A DNA stretch of 64,000 bases from Sinorhizobium sp. 6-70 (GTDB lineage: Bacteria; Pseudomonadota; Alphaproteobacteria; Rhizobiales; Rhizobiaceae): assembly GCF_030124375.1 (NCBI RefSeq), contig NZ_JASKLS010000001.1:248001-312000 (forward strand), given 5' to 3'. The first letter of the stretch is position 1. Each line of letters starts with the position of its first letter. The position numbers and the translations under genes are program-made. Below the pieces are notes generated by a model. It was not told the DNA's origin. It did no database searches and saw only the letters and a list, made by a program, of their open reading frames with translations. Shown piece after piece: positions 1-9,112 of the stretch.

Positions 1-2963
1 CGGGTATCCGCATCGAGAACCGCCTCGGCGCCGTGGAAGAGCGCATCCGCGGCAGCGTCGGCAACGTCAACGCGATCGTCGACGACACCGGCGCGCGCAT
101 CGAAACGAGCCTCGGTTCGCTCGAAGAGCGCATCCGCGGCAGCGTCGGCAACGTCAACGCCATCGTCGACGATACCGGTGCGCGCATCGAAACGAGCCTC
201 GGTTCGCTCGAAGAGCGCATCCGCGACAGTGTCGGCAGCGTCAACGCCATCGTTGACAGTGCCGGGCAACGGATCGCTGATAGCCTTGGTGAGCGCGCCG
301 GGGAAATTGATCGGGTCAGCGAGACGGCGGCAGCCCGCATCTCGACGGCGATCGAGGCCGGTACGGGCCGTATCGAAGAGCGGCTCGGTACGATGGATCG
401 TGCCCTCAACATCGGTCTCGAAAACGTCAACCGGACGATCGAAGGCAAGGCCGCAGCCCTCGTCACGAGCCTGCGCGGCGCGGTAAGCAGCGCAGCGCAG
501 GAGCTCGACGCGGAAGCTGCCCGTTCGGCCGATCTGTTGTCCAAGGCTGGCGTGGATTTCGCAGACGCGCTTGCCGCCCGCAACGCCGAATTCGCAACCT
601 CGATCGAGCAGACCGCATCGACCACTGCTGCCCGCCATGCCGACCTCGCCCGCTCGGTTACCGACGCCGTGGATACGGCAACCGCCCGGCTTGCCTCCAC
701 CCATAACCAGGTTGCGAGCCACGCACTGGGCATCCAGCAGAGCCTCTCCGATGCGGAAAAGGCTCTCGATGCCCGCGGTCAGGCCATCCGCAGCACGCTC
801 GACGAACGCACCCGCGAACTCAACTCGATGCTCGCCGGCCGGTCGCTCGAGCTGTCGCGCCTTCTCGACGAGCAGGCGCGGCCCGTCATCGAGCAGTATG
901 CCGCAACCGGCAAGGAGGCGGCCGAACGGATCGCTGCCCTCACCCAGGAGAGCGCGGATCGCCTGCGCGCTGAAAACGCGGCGCTCATCAACGCCATTAC
1001 TGAGCGGACCGACGAAACGCTCAACGCCATCACGTTGCGCGCAGAGGAAACGGCCAAGGCCATGAAGATGGTCGAAAACCGCCTCCAGTCGACGGCGATG
1101 GGTCTCATCGACCAGCTCGCCGCCAACAATTCGGCGATCGCGACCGTTATCGACCAGGCGAGCGACAATCTCGGCGACATGGATCAGCGCCTCGAGGCGA
1201 CGGCATCGAAGTTCTCGGAAACGACACGGCAGGCGTCCGACATGCTGTCGAGTTCCGCGCGCCTCATCGAAGGCCGGGTCGACAAGCTGTCCGACATCGC
1301 CGGTTCGACGCTTTCTCAGATCGGCGGGATCGTCGGCCGCTTCGAGGATCATTCGAAGGTTCTCGGCCAGGCGTCCGACCTGCTGGCGGCCGCCCAGTCG
1401 AACCTGGTCAGCACGCTCGAAGAGCGTCAGGCCGCATTGCGGACCCTTTCCGTCGGTCTGGTGCAGCGCTCGGAGGAAATCGAGCGCACGATGCGTGCAC
1501 TGGAAGGCTTCGTCGATGGCGCCTTCCAGCGTGCCGAAGAACGCTCCGGCCAGGTCGCCGGAAATCTTCGCAGCGGCATCCAGTCCTCCTTCGCGGACGT
1601 CGGTCGGCTGCTGTCGAGCACCGAACAGCGTGCGAACGAGGCTGCCGAAGCGATGCGCAACGCTCTGGCGCAGGCTGGCCAAGAAGCCGGCGCGTCGGTG
1701 GAGGGCGTCTTCACGCAGGCCGCGGAACGGACCCGCCAGATCGCCGATACGTTGCGCTCGGGCGTCGAGACCTCGTTCGCCGACGTCAACAAGACGCTGT
1801 CGCAGGTGGAAGGCCGCGCGCTCAGCGCCTCCGAGGCCCTTCGTCGCGCGATCGCCAAGGCTGGCGAGGATGCCGGTCAATCGATCGAGGGCGCCTTCAC
1901 GAGTGCCGAGGAACGTTCGAAGGAAGTAGCGTCGCGCCTGCGCGGCAGCGTCGGTGCCTCGGTGTCCGACATCGAGCGCATGCTGGCTGAAAGCGGCAAG
2001 AAGTCTGACGGCGTCGCCGCCCAACTGCGCGAGGCCGTCCGCCAGGCAATCGATGAGGCGATCAACCGCTTCAGCGGTGCGACCGACGAAATCCGCCGTT
2101 CCGCCACCGAGATCCGCAAGGAACTCGATATGACTCGCGAGGAGCTGAAGCGCGGTGCCTTCGACCTGCCCGAAGAGGCAAAGGAGAACGCCTCGATGAT
2201 GCGGCGCGCCGTCTCCGAACAGATCAAGGCGCTACAGGAGCTTTCCGAAATCATCGGCAAGTCCTCCACACAGCTCGAGGTCGCACAGCCGGTTCGCCAG
2301 CAGGCCGTTTCGAATACTCCGGCCACTGCCGCCCCTCGCCCCGCCGTCCAGCAACCCGTTGCGGAGCAGCGGCGCGAGCAGCCGGCTCCTGCACCAGCGC
2401 CGGCTCCGGCCCTGCGTGGAAGCCTCGGCCTGGAGCAAGCCACACGTCCGCAGCCGCCTGCCCGCCAGGATGTCGCCGAGGACCGCACGGAAGAAGGCGG
2501 CGGCTGGATGCGCGATCTGCTTCGCGCCGCCTCGCGTGAAGAAGCGCCCGCCACCGCGCGCCAGCGACCGGCGGAAAGCCAGCCTTCGGTGCGCGCCGGC
2601 GACAGCCGCAATCCGCGCCATGTGGTGGAGTCGTTGAACTCGCTCTCGGTCGACATCGCGCGGGCGATCGACCACGACGCGTCGGTGGATCTCTGGCGGC
2701 GCTATCAACGCGGCGAACGCGATGTGTTCACGCGCCGGCTGTACACGCTCAAGGGGCAGCAGACATTCGACGAGATCAAGCGCAAGTACGATCGCGAGCC
2801 GGAATTCCGGACTGCGGTGGACCGTTACATCGCGGATTTCGAAAAGCTCCTCGCTGATGTCGCACGAAACGATCCCGACAAGCGCATTACGCAGACCTAT
2901 CTGACGTCCGATACGGGCAAGGTCTATACGATGCTCGCCCACGCGGCCGGTCGCTTCAGCTGA
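1..2963 (+). CDS. Giant coiled-coil repeat protein, 3' part (5' end outside window)
   Basis: The reading frame is open from the first bases of the window, so only the C-terminal ~985 residues are present; the GTG at 33 is inside the gene, not a real start. Almost the whole protein is Ala/Glu/Arg/Ser-rich predicted coiled coil. The first visible part holds near-identical 29-residue repeats beginning EERIRGSVGNVNAIVD, seen as an 87-bp period at about 36, 123 and 210. A Pro/Gln/Ala-rich linker (about residues 755-870) separates the coils from a compact C-terminal domain of about 120 residues ending near AHAAGRFS. Very long proteins of this type, often labelled apolipoprotein-like or kinesin-like, occur in Rhizobiales; their function is not settled, and an envelope or cell-architecture role is only inference. 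A hairpin terminator follows. Confidence 0.8.
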   Translation, partial: GIRIENRLGAVEERIRGSVGNVNAIVDDTGARIETSLGSLEERIRGSVGNVNAIVDDTGARIETSLGSLEERIRDSVGSVNAIVDSAGQRIADSLGERAGEIDRVSETAAARISTAIEAGTGRIEERLGTMDRALNIGLENVNRTIEGKAAALVTSLRGAVSSAAQELDAEAARSADLLSKAGVDFADALAARNAEFATSIEQTASTTAARHADLARSVTDAVDTATARLASTHNQVASHALGIQQSLSDAEKALDARGQAIRSTLDERTRELNSMLAGRSLELSRLLDEQARPVIEQYAATGKEAAERIAALTQESADRLRAENAALINAITERTDETLNAITLRAEETAKAMKMVENRLQSTAMGLIDQLAANNSAIATVIDQASDNLGDMDQRLEATASKFSETTRQASDMLSSSARLIEGRVDKLSDIAGSTLSQIGGIVGRFEDHSKVLGQASDLLAAAQSNLVSTLEERQAALRTLSVGLVQRSEEIERTMRALEGFVDGAFQRAEERSGQVAGNLRSGIQSSFADVGRLLSSTEQRANEAAEAMRNALAQAGQEAGASVEGVFTQAAERTRQIADTLRSGVETSFADVNKTLSQVEGRALSASEALRRAIAKAGEDAGQSIEGAFTSAEERSKEVASRLRGSVGASVSDIERMLAESGKKSDGVAAQLREAVRQAIDEAINRFSGATDEIRRSATEIRKELDMTREELKRGAFDLPEEAKENASMMRRAVSEQIKALQELSEIIGKSSTQLEVAQPVRQQAVSNTPATAAPRPAVQQPVAEQRREQPAPAPAPAPALRGSLGLEQATRPQPPARQDVAEDRTEEGGGWMRDLLRAASREEAPATARQRPAESQPSVRAGDSRNPRHVVESLNSLSVDIARAIDHDASVDLWRRYQRGERDVFTRRLYTLKGQQTFDEIKRKYDREPEFRTAVDRYIADFEKLLADVARNDPDKRITQTYLTSDTGKVYTMLAHAAGRFS
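36..296 (+). repeat. 87-bp in-frame tandem repeats in the coiled-coil gene
   Basis: Three units of 87 bp (29 codons) start at about 36, 123 and 210. The first two are almost identical at the DNA level and the third has diverged in its second half. The array may extend upstream out of the window. Units this similar suggest recent duplication, so repeat number may vary between strains. Confidence 0.85.
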
Positions 2964-2985
2964 TCCGGCATAGAGATCTGCAGGC

Positions 2986-3014
2986 AACGGCCCTGTCGAA
3001 AGACGGGGCCGTTT
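2986..3014 (+). terminator. Terminator hairpin after the coiled-coil gene
   Basis: ACGGCCC and GGGCCGT form a GC-rich stem around a short loop, followed by TTTC, 24 bp after the stop codon. Confidence 0.7.
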
Positions 3015-3381
3015 CATATTCGCCGCATCTGAAGCCGCCACACAGATCCTCGCAGCCGCGAGCGACCTGCGTCGGCAGTGGAGACCGTGGTTGCAAACTC
3101 CCCCAGATGATCTCTCGCTTCGCCCCTGACGCGCTTTGCGATGGCGCCCGCCAATCTCGCTCCTGGCAGCGCGCGCCGACTTGAAATCGGCGTTGCGGGA
3201 CAGTCTACACCCGAGGAACGTGCCAATCGCGAAAAGATGCCTGGCGTCATCGAGTTGGACGACGCCCGGAGGACGCAAGGTCCTTAAATCGGCTCCGATT
3301 TGGGGACAGAATCGCGCGCAATTCAAATGCTGCAATGCGCTCTGCGCGTCGGATTGACGCGCGGCGTTCAAGGAGGCGGAA
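3015..3381. other. Intergenic region before the VOC gene
   Basis: About 370 bp without a supported gene. Its right part holds a degenerate RIME-like repeat (listed separately); I see nothing definite in the left part. Confidence 0.5.
3275..3366 (+). repeat. RIME-like element, degenerate copy
   Basis: CCTTAAATCGG...CCGATTT is followed by AATTCAAATGCTGCAATGCG and a second palindrome around GCGCGTCGGATTGACGCGC. This is the same order of modules as the better copies at 19707 and 61375, with more mismatches. Confidence 0.65.
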
Positions 3382-3804
3382 ATGAAGCCGCGAATTAAGG
3401 TCCTTACCCTTGGCGTGAGCGATCTCGAAAAGTCTCTCGCCTTTTATCGCGACGGAATGGGACTGCCGACGGAGGGGATTGTCGGCCAGCAATTCGAAGA
3501 TGGCGCGGTGGTCTTTTTCCATATGGGCGAGGACCTGATCCTGGCGCTATTCCCGACGACCTCACTTGCCAAGGATGCGAAGATAACCGCACCGCCAGTG
3601 CGGCTCGGTGCGGTGTCCATCGGCCACATCGTCAAATCGAAAGACGAGGTCGATGCCGTCATGAAGCAGGCCGAAAAGGCCGGCGCAATCATCACCGATG
3701 CGGCGCATGAACGCGTCTGGGGCGGGTATTCGGGTTATTTCCACGACCCGGACGGCCATCTCTGGGAGATCGTCTGGAATCCGCAATGGACGGTAGCCGA
3801 TTGA
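3382..3804 (+). CDS. VOC family (glyoxalase/bleomycin-resistance-like) protein
   Basis: A 140-residue single-domain protein. The N-terminal LTLGVSDLEKSLAFYRDGMG and C-terminal GYSGYFHDPDGHLWEIVWNP are characteristic of the vicinal oxygen chelate fold. The metal-ligand Glu position is visible in HLWEIVWNP and a candidate His in VVFFHMGED. Members range from glyoxalases to antibiotic-binding proteins and dioxygenases, so the substrate cannot be named. An AAGGAGG Shine-Dalgarno precedes the ATG. It stands alone, convergent with petC, with a shared terminator hairpin between them. Confidence 0.85.
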   Translation: MKPRIKVLTLGVSDLEKSLAFYRDGMGLPTEGIVGQQFEDGAVVFFHMGEDLILALFPTTSLAKDAKITAPPVRLGAVSIGHIVKSKDEVDAVMKQAEKAGAIITDAAHERVWGGYSGYFHDPDGHLWEIVWNPQWTVAD

Positions 3805-3890
3805 ATGCTGCCGAGACGCGCGCCGAGAAAGCCCGGCGGTTCGCTGGCGGGTTCGGAACCTGGCGGGGCCAGAACCATACTCGCGCAAAA

Positions 3891-3917
3891 AGAAAGGCCC
3901 CGAACCGGGGCCTTTCT
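3891..3917. terminator. Bidirectional terminator between VOC gene and petC
   Basis: AGAAAGGCCCC and GGGGCCTTTCT form a perfect stem with A-rich and T-rich flanks on either side, so it can end transcripts from both directions. Confidence 0.85.
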
Positions 3918-3954
3918 AAATTCTGATGACCGAGCCGGCATTGCCGGATTTCGA

Positions 3955-4827
3955 TCAATGCTCCTTGTTCGCGTAAACCGATTTCTTCGTCAGATAGATG
4001 AGGCCGGTGAAGATGAGCAGGAACACCATGACCATGAAGCCAGTGCGCTTGCGATCTTCGAGATGCGGCTCGGCCGCCCACATCAGGAATGCCCCGACGT
4101 CTTTGGCGTACTGGTCGACCGTCTGCGGCGTGCCGTCGTCATAAGTGACCTGGTCGTCGGAGATCGGCGGGGCCATGGCCAGCGCTGCCGCGTTCGCGAA
4201 GTACGGGTTGTAATGCGTTCCTTCAGCGACCTCGACGCCTTCCGGCGGCTCCTGGTAACCGGTCAGCAGCGCATGGATGTAGTCCGGTCCGCCTTCCTGA
4301 TAGGGCCAGAACATGTCGAATACGAACTGCGGGAAGCCGCGCTCGATGCCGCGTGCCTTCGCGATCAGCGAAAAGTCCGGCGGTGCGGCGCCATTGTTGG
4401 CGGCAGCCGCTGCTTCCTTGTTCGGGAACGGCGACGGGAAGTGATCCGACGGAACGGCCTTGCGCGTGAACATCTCGCCGTCCGCGTTCGGTCCGTCCTG
4501 AACTTCGTAGTTTGCCGCGAACGCCTTCACCTGAGCCTCGGAATAGCCCAGATCTTCCAGGGTGCGGAAAGCGACGAGGTTCATCGAGTGGCAGGCAGAA
4601 CAGACCTCGGTGTAGACCTTGAGGCCGCGCTGGAGCTGGCCCCGGTCGTAGTGGCCGAAGAGGCCGGCAAAGGTCCAATCCTGCTGTTCCGGCTTGTGGA
4701 TCGGAAAGTGCGGCGTGCCGCTGGTGGCATGCTCCTCTCCGCCTGCCGGTTCCTGGGCGACGGCGGCGCCCAGGCCGAGACCGGCGACGACAGCGAGTGA
4801 CAGAATGCCTGTAACAAGCTTTTTCAT
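3955..4827 (-). CDS. petC: Cytochrome c1 of the bc1 complex
   Basis: The c-type haem subunit of ubiquinol-cytochrome c reductase, which passes electrons from the Rieske protein to soluble cytochrome c at the periplasmic face. The sequence starts with a Sec signal (MKKLVTGILSLAVVAGLGLG...AVAQ). CSACH near residue 50 is the covalent haem site, and a C-terminal membrane anchor (MVMVFLLIFTGLIYLT) ends in Lys-rich sequence. The ATG at 4827 is chosen because the signal peptide starts there and AAGGAAC precedes it; an in-frame extension to 4863 would add 12 non-signal residues. It is the last gene of petABC. Unlike the fused fbcH of Bradyrhizobium, cytochromes b and c1 are separate genes here. Confidence 0.97.
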   Translation of the reverse strand: MKKLVTGILSLAVVAGLGLGAAVAQEPAGGEEHATSGTPHFPIHKPEQQDWTFAGLFGHYDRGQLQRGLKVYTEVCSACHSMNLVAFRTLEDLGYSEAQVKAFAANYEVQDGPNADGEMFTRKAVPSDHFPSPFPNKEAAAAANNGAAPPDFSLIAKARGIERGFPQFVFDMFWPYQEGGPDYIHALLTGYQEPPEGVEVAEGTHYNPYFANAAALAMAPPISDDQVTYDDGTPQTVDQYAKDVGAFLMWAAEPHLEDRKRTGFMVMVFLLIFTGLIYLTKKSVYANKEH

Positions 4828-4859
4828 TGTTGTGGGTTCCTTATCAATCACTGTTCTGA

Positions 4860-6140
4860 TCAAGCGCGTACGGTTGCCGGCTGCGCCTTTGCATTCTGCT
4901 TTTCCAGCACCGCTTCGGTGATGGAGTTCGGAATGCGCTTCGGCGTTTCGATCAGGCCGAGAACCGGCATGATGACGAGGAAGAAGGCGAAGTAGTACAG
5001 CGTGCCGAGCTGCGACATCACGACATAGAGGCCTTCTGCGGGGCGCGAACCCAGCCAGCCGAGCATGATAGCGTTAGCGACGAAGATCCAGAAGAACAGC
5101 TTGTACCACGGACGGTAGACGGCCGAACGGACCTTGGACGTGTCGAGCCAGGGCACGAAGAACAGGACGATGATCGAGCCGAACATCACCAGAACGCCAC
5201 CAAGCTTGGAGTCGATCGGTCCAATGCTGAAGGTGATGGCGCGCAGCATTGCGTAGAACGGCAGGTAGTACCATTCCGGAACGATGTGTGCCGGGGTCTT
5301 CAGCGCGTCAGCCGGGATATAGTTGTCCGGATGGCCGAGGAAGTTCGGCATGTAGAAGACGAACCAGGCGTAAACGATCAGGAACACCGATACGCCGAGC
5401 GCATCCTTCAGCGTTGCATAGGGCGTGAAGGCGACGGTGTCGGTCTTCGACTTCACTTCGACGCCGGTCGGGTTGGTCTGGCCGACGACATGCAGAGCCC
5501 AGATGTGCAGGACCACGACGCCGGCGATCATGAAGGGCAGCAGATAGTGCAGCGAGAAGAAGCGGTTCAGCGTCGGCTGGTCGACGGCAAAGCCGCCAAG
5601 CAGGAACTGCTGGATCCACTCGCCGACCAACGGGAAGGCCGAGAAGAAGCCGGTGATAACGGTCGCACCCCAGAAGGACATCTGACCCCAGGGCAGAACG
5701 TAACCCATGAAGCCGGTTGCCATCATCAGGAGATAGATGACGACGCCGAGGATCCAGAGGATTTCACGCGGCGCCTTGTAGGAGCCGTAGTAGAGACCGC
5801 GGGCGATGTGGAGGTAAACCGCGATGAAGAAGAACGACGCGCCGTTGGCGTGCAGGTAGCGCAACAGCCAACCGTGGTTGACGTCGCGCATGATCTTTTC
5901 GACCGAGTTGAAGGCAACCGACGTTTCCGCCGCATAATGCATGGCCAGCACGACGCCGGTCAGGATCTGGACGATCAGCATCACCGACAGCATGGCGCCG
6001 AAGGTGTAGGCGTAGTTCAGGTTGCGCGGGACCGGATAAGAGACGAACGAGTCGTGGACGAGACGCGGCAGCGGAAGACGGGAATCAACCCACTTCTCGA
6101 TGCCTGTCGTTGGCGTGTAGGTTGAATGATCAGCACTCAT
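4860..6140 (-). CDS. petB: Cytochrome b of the bc1 complex
   Basis: The membrane subunit holding the two b haems and both quinone sites. The protein of about 426 residues has eight or more hydrophobic helices. Visible family features are [19 protein letters not shown], the haem-ligand helix [41 protein letters not shown], and the Qo-site [13 protein letters not shown] containing the PEWY motif. The start [10 protein letters not shown] at 6140 is chosen; the longer in-frame version would run into the end of petA. It lies 14 bp after petA and about 30 bp before petC, so the three genes are cotranscribed. Confidence 0.97.
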   Translation of the reverse strand: MSADHSTYTPTTGIEKWVDSRLPLPRLVHDSFVSYPVPRNLNYAYTFGAMLSVMLIVQILTGVVLAMHYAAETSVAFNSVEKIMRDVNHGWLLRYLHANGASFFFIAVYLHIARGLYYGSYKAPREILWILGVVIYLLMMATGFMGYVLPWGQMSFWGATVITGFFSAFPLVGEWIQQFLLGGFAVDQPTLNRFFSLHYLLPFMIAGVVVLHIWALHVVGQTNPTGVEVKSKTDTVAFTPYATLKDALGVSVFLIVYAWFVFYMPNFLGHPDNYIPADALKTPAHIVPEWYYLPFYAMLRAITFSIGPIDSKLGGVLVMFGSIIVLFFVPWLDTSKVRSAVYRPWYKLFFWIFVANAIMLGWLGSRPAEGLYVVMSQLGTLYYFAFFLVIMPVLGLIETPKRIPNSITEAVLEKQNAKAQPATVRA

Positions 6141-6154
6141 TATCAGTAGTCCCC

Positions 6155-6733
6155 TCAACCGATCTTGATAACTGTGTCGGAAACGAACGAGAAGGTCGGC
6201 ACGGGGAGGTTTTCCGGTGCCGGGCCTTTGCGGATACGGCCGGCCGTATCGTAGTGCGAGCCGTGGCAGGGACAGAACCAGCCACCGAAATCACCGGCCT
6301 GACCGAGCGGAACGCAGCCGAGGTGGGTGCAGGAACCGATCATGACGATCCAGTTCTCCTTGCCCTCGCCGGCCGAGCGGTCGAGATCGTTGGCCTGGGC
6401 GTCAGCCGCGAGGTTGGCGTTGCGCGCAACCGGATCCTTGAGATCGCCCAGAGGAACGGCCTTGGCGTCTTCCACTTCCTTGTCCGTGCGGTTGCGGATG
6501 AAGATCGGCTTGCCGCGCCATTTCGCCGTCAGCGACATGCCGGGCTGCAGGCTGGAGACATCGACCTCGATCGAAGCGAGCGCGAGCGTCGATGCGTCGG
6601 GACGCATCTGGTCGATGAACGGCCAGGCAGCGGCAGCGGCGCCGACGACGCCGGCCATGCCCGTGGCCAGGTAAAGGAAATCGCGGCGAGTGGGCTCGCC
6701 CAAGGTCTCGCTTGAAGTGTCGTGTTCGCTCAC
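6155..6733 (-). CDS. petA: Rieske iron-sulfur protein of the bc1 complex
   Basis: The 192-residue [2Fe-2S] subunit that takes the first electron from ubiquinol at the Qo site. Both cluster boxes are present: CTHLGC and CPCHGSHYD, giving two Cys and two His ligands plus the structural disulfide Cys. The N-terminus has a twin-Arg motif ([10 protein letters not shown]) followed by a hydrophobic anchor, as expected for a Tat-exported, membrane-anchored Rieske protein. It is first in the petABC operon. The 362-bp upstream region should hold the promoter. Confidence 0.97.
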   Translation of the reverse strand: MSEHDTSSETLGEPTRRDFLYLATGMAGVVGAAAAAWPFIDQMRPDASTLALASIEVDVSSLQPGMSLTAKWRGKPIFIRNRTDKEVEDAKAVPLGDLKDPVARNANLAADAQANDLDRSAGEGKENWIVMIGSCTHLGCVPLGQAGDFGGWFCPCHGSHYDTAGRIRKGPAPENLPVPTFSFVSDTVIKIG

Positions 6734-7095
6734 GGCTAAACCATCCTCTCACGCAATGTGCGGAAACCGCATCCGCCCCGGCGAGATTCCTGTTCAGGCC
6801 ATCGCCCGAGCCAAGGAACCACGCCCTCTCAATTCTCTGGCGCCCTGGCCGGCCTGCCGAGACAAGCATAGACCGGGCACCGGTATCCGGAAAATTATAC
6901 GCACGCACTGCACGCAGATTCCCCGTCAATCGGGCGCGTTCTATGCTTGATCGCAAATTATGTCCAGCCTTGACAAGGGCATGTGGGCAGATTGTCGCGG
7001 GTAAAAGCGCGACCAATTGGCACAAGGACTTGACGGGGTTACGGGCCGTTTCCCGGGAGGTGTCGCGGACGGTCGGCGGGCGGCGTTCGAGCGCC
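6734..7095. other. Intergenic region upstream of petABC
   Basis: About 360 bp between the start of petA and the end of an ABC transporter gene on the same strand. It must contain the petABC promoter, but I see no confident -35/-10 pair. A half-match to an FNR/FixK box near 6951 (TTGATCGCAAATTA) lacks the second half. No ORF with convincing codon use. Confidence 0.5.
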
Positions 7096-8961
7096 CTATT
7101 CCGCCGCTTCTTCGCGCGCCAGAAAGCCGCCCGATTGACGCGACCAGAGGTCGGCGTAGAGTCCGCCGCGCGCGATCAGTTCCGCATGGGTGCCATCCTC
7201 GACGATGTGTCCCCTGTCCATCACGACAAGCCGGTCGAGCGCGGCGATCGTCGACAGCCGATGGGCGATCGCAAGCACCGTCTTGCCCTCCATCAGGCGC
7301 TCCAGGTTCGACTGGATGGCGGCTTCCACCTCGGAATCGAGCGCGGAGGTCGCCTCGTCGAGAACGAGAATCGGCGCATCCTTCAGCATGACGCGGGCAA
7401 TGGCTATTCGCTGCCGCTGGCCGCCGGAAAGCTTGACGCCGCGTTCGCCGACATGTGCGTCGAACCCCCTTCGGCCACGCTGATCCTGGAGGTTCACGAT
7501 GAAATCGTATGCCTCCGCCTTGCGGGCTGCGTCAATCAACTGCGGTTCATTCGCGTCGGGCCGGCCGAAGAGGATGTTGTCGCGGATCGACCGGTGCAGA
7601 AGTGAGGTGTCCTGGCTGACCATGCCGACATGGGCGCGCAAGGATTCCTGGCGGGCCGCCGCAATGTCCTGGCGGTCGATCAAGATGCGGCCGCCCTCGA
7701 GGTCGTAGAAGCGCAGCAGCAGGTTGACGAGCGTCGACTTCCCGGCCCCGGACCGACCGACGATCCCGACCTTTTCGCCTGGCCGAATGGTCAGCGAGAA
7801 ATCGTCGATGACACCGCCGCCCTTTCCGTAGTGGAACTTCACGTGCTCGAAGCGGATCTCCGGTCTGTGGACCTTGAGATCGGTCGCACCCGGTCGATCG
7901 ACGAGGCCGATCGGCTGGGAGACGAGCTCGGCAGAATTCTGGATCGTGCCGATATTGCGCATGATCGCGTTGAACTGCGACATCATGCGGCCGAGCAGCA
8001 TGTTAAGGCGCAGCACCAGCGCCAGCGTGAACGCCACCGCGCCGGAACTGACGGAGCCGGCAAGCCACAGATGAATCGCATAGACGGCGATGGCCGTGAT
8101 CATCAGGCCGGACAGCAGCGCCAACGACGAGCGCACGGCCGTCAGCAACCGTGTGAAGGGGATCACCGCTCCCTGGAACCGGTCGAAGCCGCTGCGAATG
8201 TAGCGGTCGTTCTCTTCGTCACTACCGAAGAGCTTCAGCGTCTGGATATTCGAATAGGCGTCGACCATGCGACCGTTGAGCATCGACGCCATCTCGGCCG
8301 TCTCGCGGGCGTGCTTGCGTACGCGGGGGACGAAATAGCGGGCAAGCGCAAGGAAGACGACAATCCAGAACGCCACCATTGCCGCAAGCCGCCAGTCGAG
8401 CTGCGCTATCAGTGCCATGGTCGACGCCGTGTAGATCACGATGAACCAGACGACCTGCAGCAGCGAGACGATGAGGTCGCTCGTGGCCTGCGCGCCGGAC
8501 CATACCTTCGTGACGATGCGGCCGGAAAAGTCGTTCTGGAAGAAGGTCAGCGACTGGCGCGCGACGTGAACGTAGGATTGCCAGCGCACCAGGTTGAGAA
8601 AACCGGTGATGATCGCCTGTTCCTCGACGAGTGCGGCGAGCGCAACCGCAAGGAAGCGGAACACCAGCACCGTCAACAGCATGAAGAGCAGTTCCGGTCC
8701 ATTGGCGGAAATCAGCCCGCTCCAGCCGGCCTCCGGCTTCACGGTATCGAGGACATCGACCAGTCGGCCGACGAAATAGAATAGCCCGGCTTCCAGCATC
8801 GCCACCAGACCGCCAAGCGCTGCCATGGCGAGGAACGGTCCCTTTGCCTGGCTCGCATAGAACCAGGCGAAACCCCACAGCGATTTTGGTGGCTGCAGCC
8901 TCTCCCGCGGCGCGAACGGCTTGATCCAGTTCTCGAAGATGGTGACGATGGCGCGCAGCAT
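7096..8961 (-). CDS. ABC exporter, fused membrane and ATPase domains (second of pair)
   Basis: A 621-residue half-transporter of the MsbA/multidrug exporter type. A six-helix membrane domain occupies roughly residues 40-340 and the ATPase the C-terminal third: Walker A GRSGAGKST near 405, signature LSGGQRQR near 512, Walker B ILVLDEATSALD near 530 and the switch His in AHRLS. The active-site motifs are intact. It lies 151 bp after a paralogue (9113-10966) on the same strand. The C-termini of the two are nearly identical over GGLYADLWSRQSGGF, pointing to an old tandem duplication. The pair may form a heterodimer. The substrate is unknown. Confidence 0.92.
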   Translation of the reverse strand: MLRAIVTIFENWIKPFAPRERLQPPKSLWGFAWFYASQAKGPFLAMAALGGLVAMLEAGLFYFVGRLVDVLDTVKPEAGWSGLISANGPELLFMLLTVLVFRFLAVALAALVEEQAIITGFLNLVRWQSYVHVARQSLTFFQNDFSGRIVTKVWSGAQATSDLIVSLLQVVWFIVIYTASTMALIAQLDWRLAAMVAFWIVVFLALARYFVPRVRKHARETAEMASMLNGRMVDAYSNIQTLKLFGSDEENDRYIRSGFDRFQGAVIPFTRLLTAVRSSLALLSGLMITAIAVYAIHLWLAGSVSSGAVAFTLALVLRLNMLLGRMMSQFNAIMRNIGTIQNSAELVSQPIGLVDRPGATDLKVHRPEIRFEHVKFHYGKGGGVIDDFSLTIRPGEKVGIVGRSGAGKSTLVNLLLRFYDLEGGRILIDRQDIAAARQESLRAHVGMVSQDTSLLHRSIRDNILFGRPDANEPQLIDAARKAEAYDFIVNLQDQRGRRGFDAHVGERGVKLSGGQRQRIAIARVMLKDAPILVLDEATSALDSEVEAAIQSNLERLMEGKTVLAIAHRLSTIAALDRLVVMDRGHIVEDGTHAELIARGGLYADLWSRQSGGFLAREEAAE

Positions 8962-9112
8962 GTTTTCCGATATAGGTGGTTCTGAAACAGCGGCAAACGA
9001 TTTCCGATGCCGGCTTTATTACAAATGCGTCATTTCCGGAGCGATCTCGCCCGAAAGAACTTGAGAAAAACGCCTCAACTGTTTGTTGCAAAAGGCCAAT
9101 GGAAGCGGCGGA

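Noticed and set aside
6948-6963. Possible FNR/FixK box upstream of petABC
   Set aside because: Only TTGAT is present; the second half reads AATTA instead of ATCAA.
8962-9112. Short regulatory RNA between the two ABC genes
   Set aside because: No strong hairpin or promoter is visible in the 151-bp gap.
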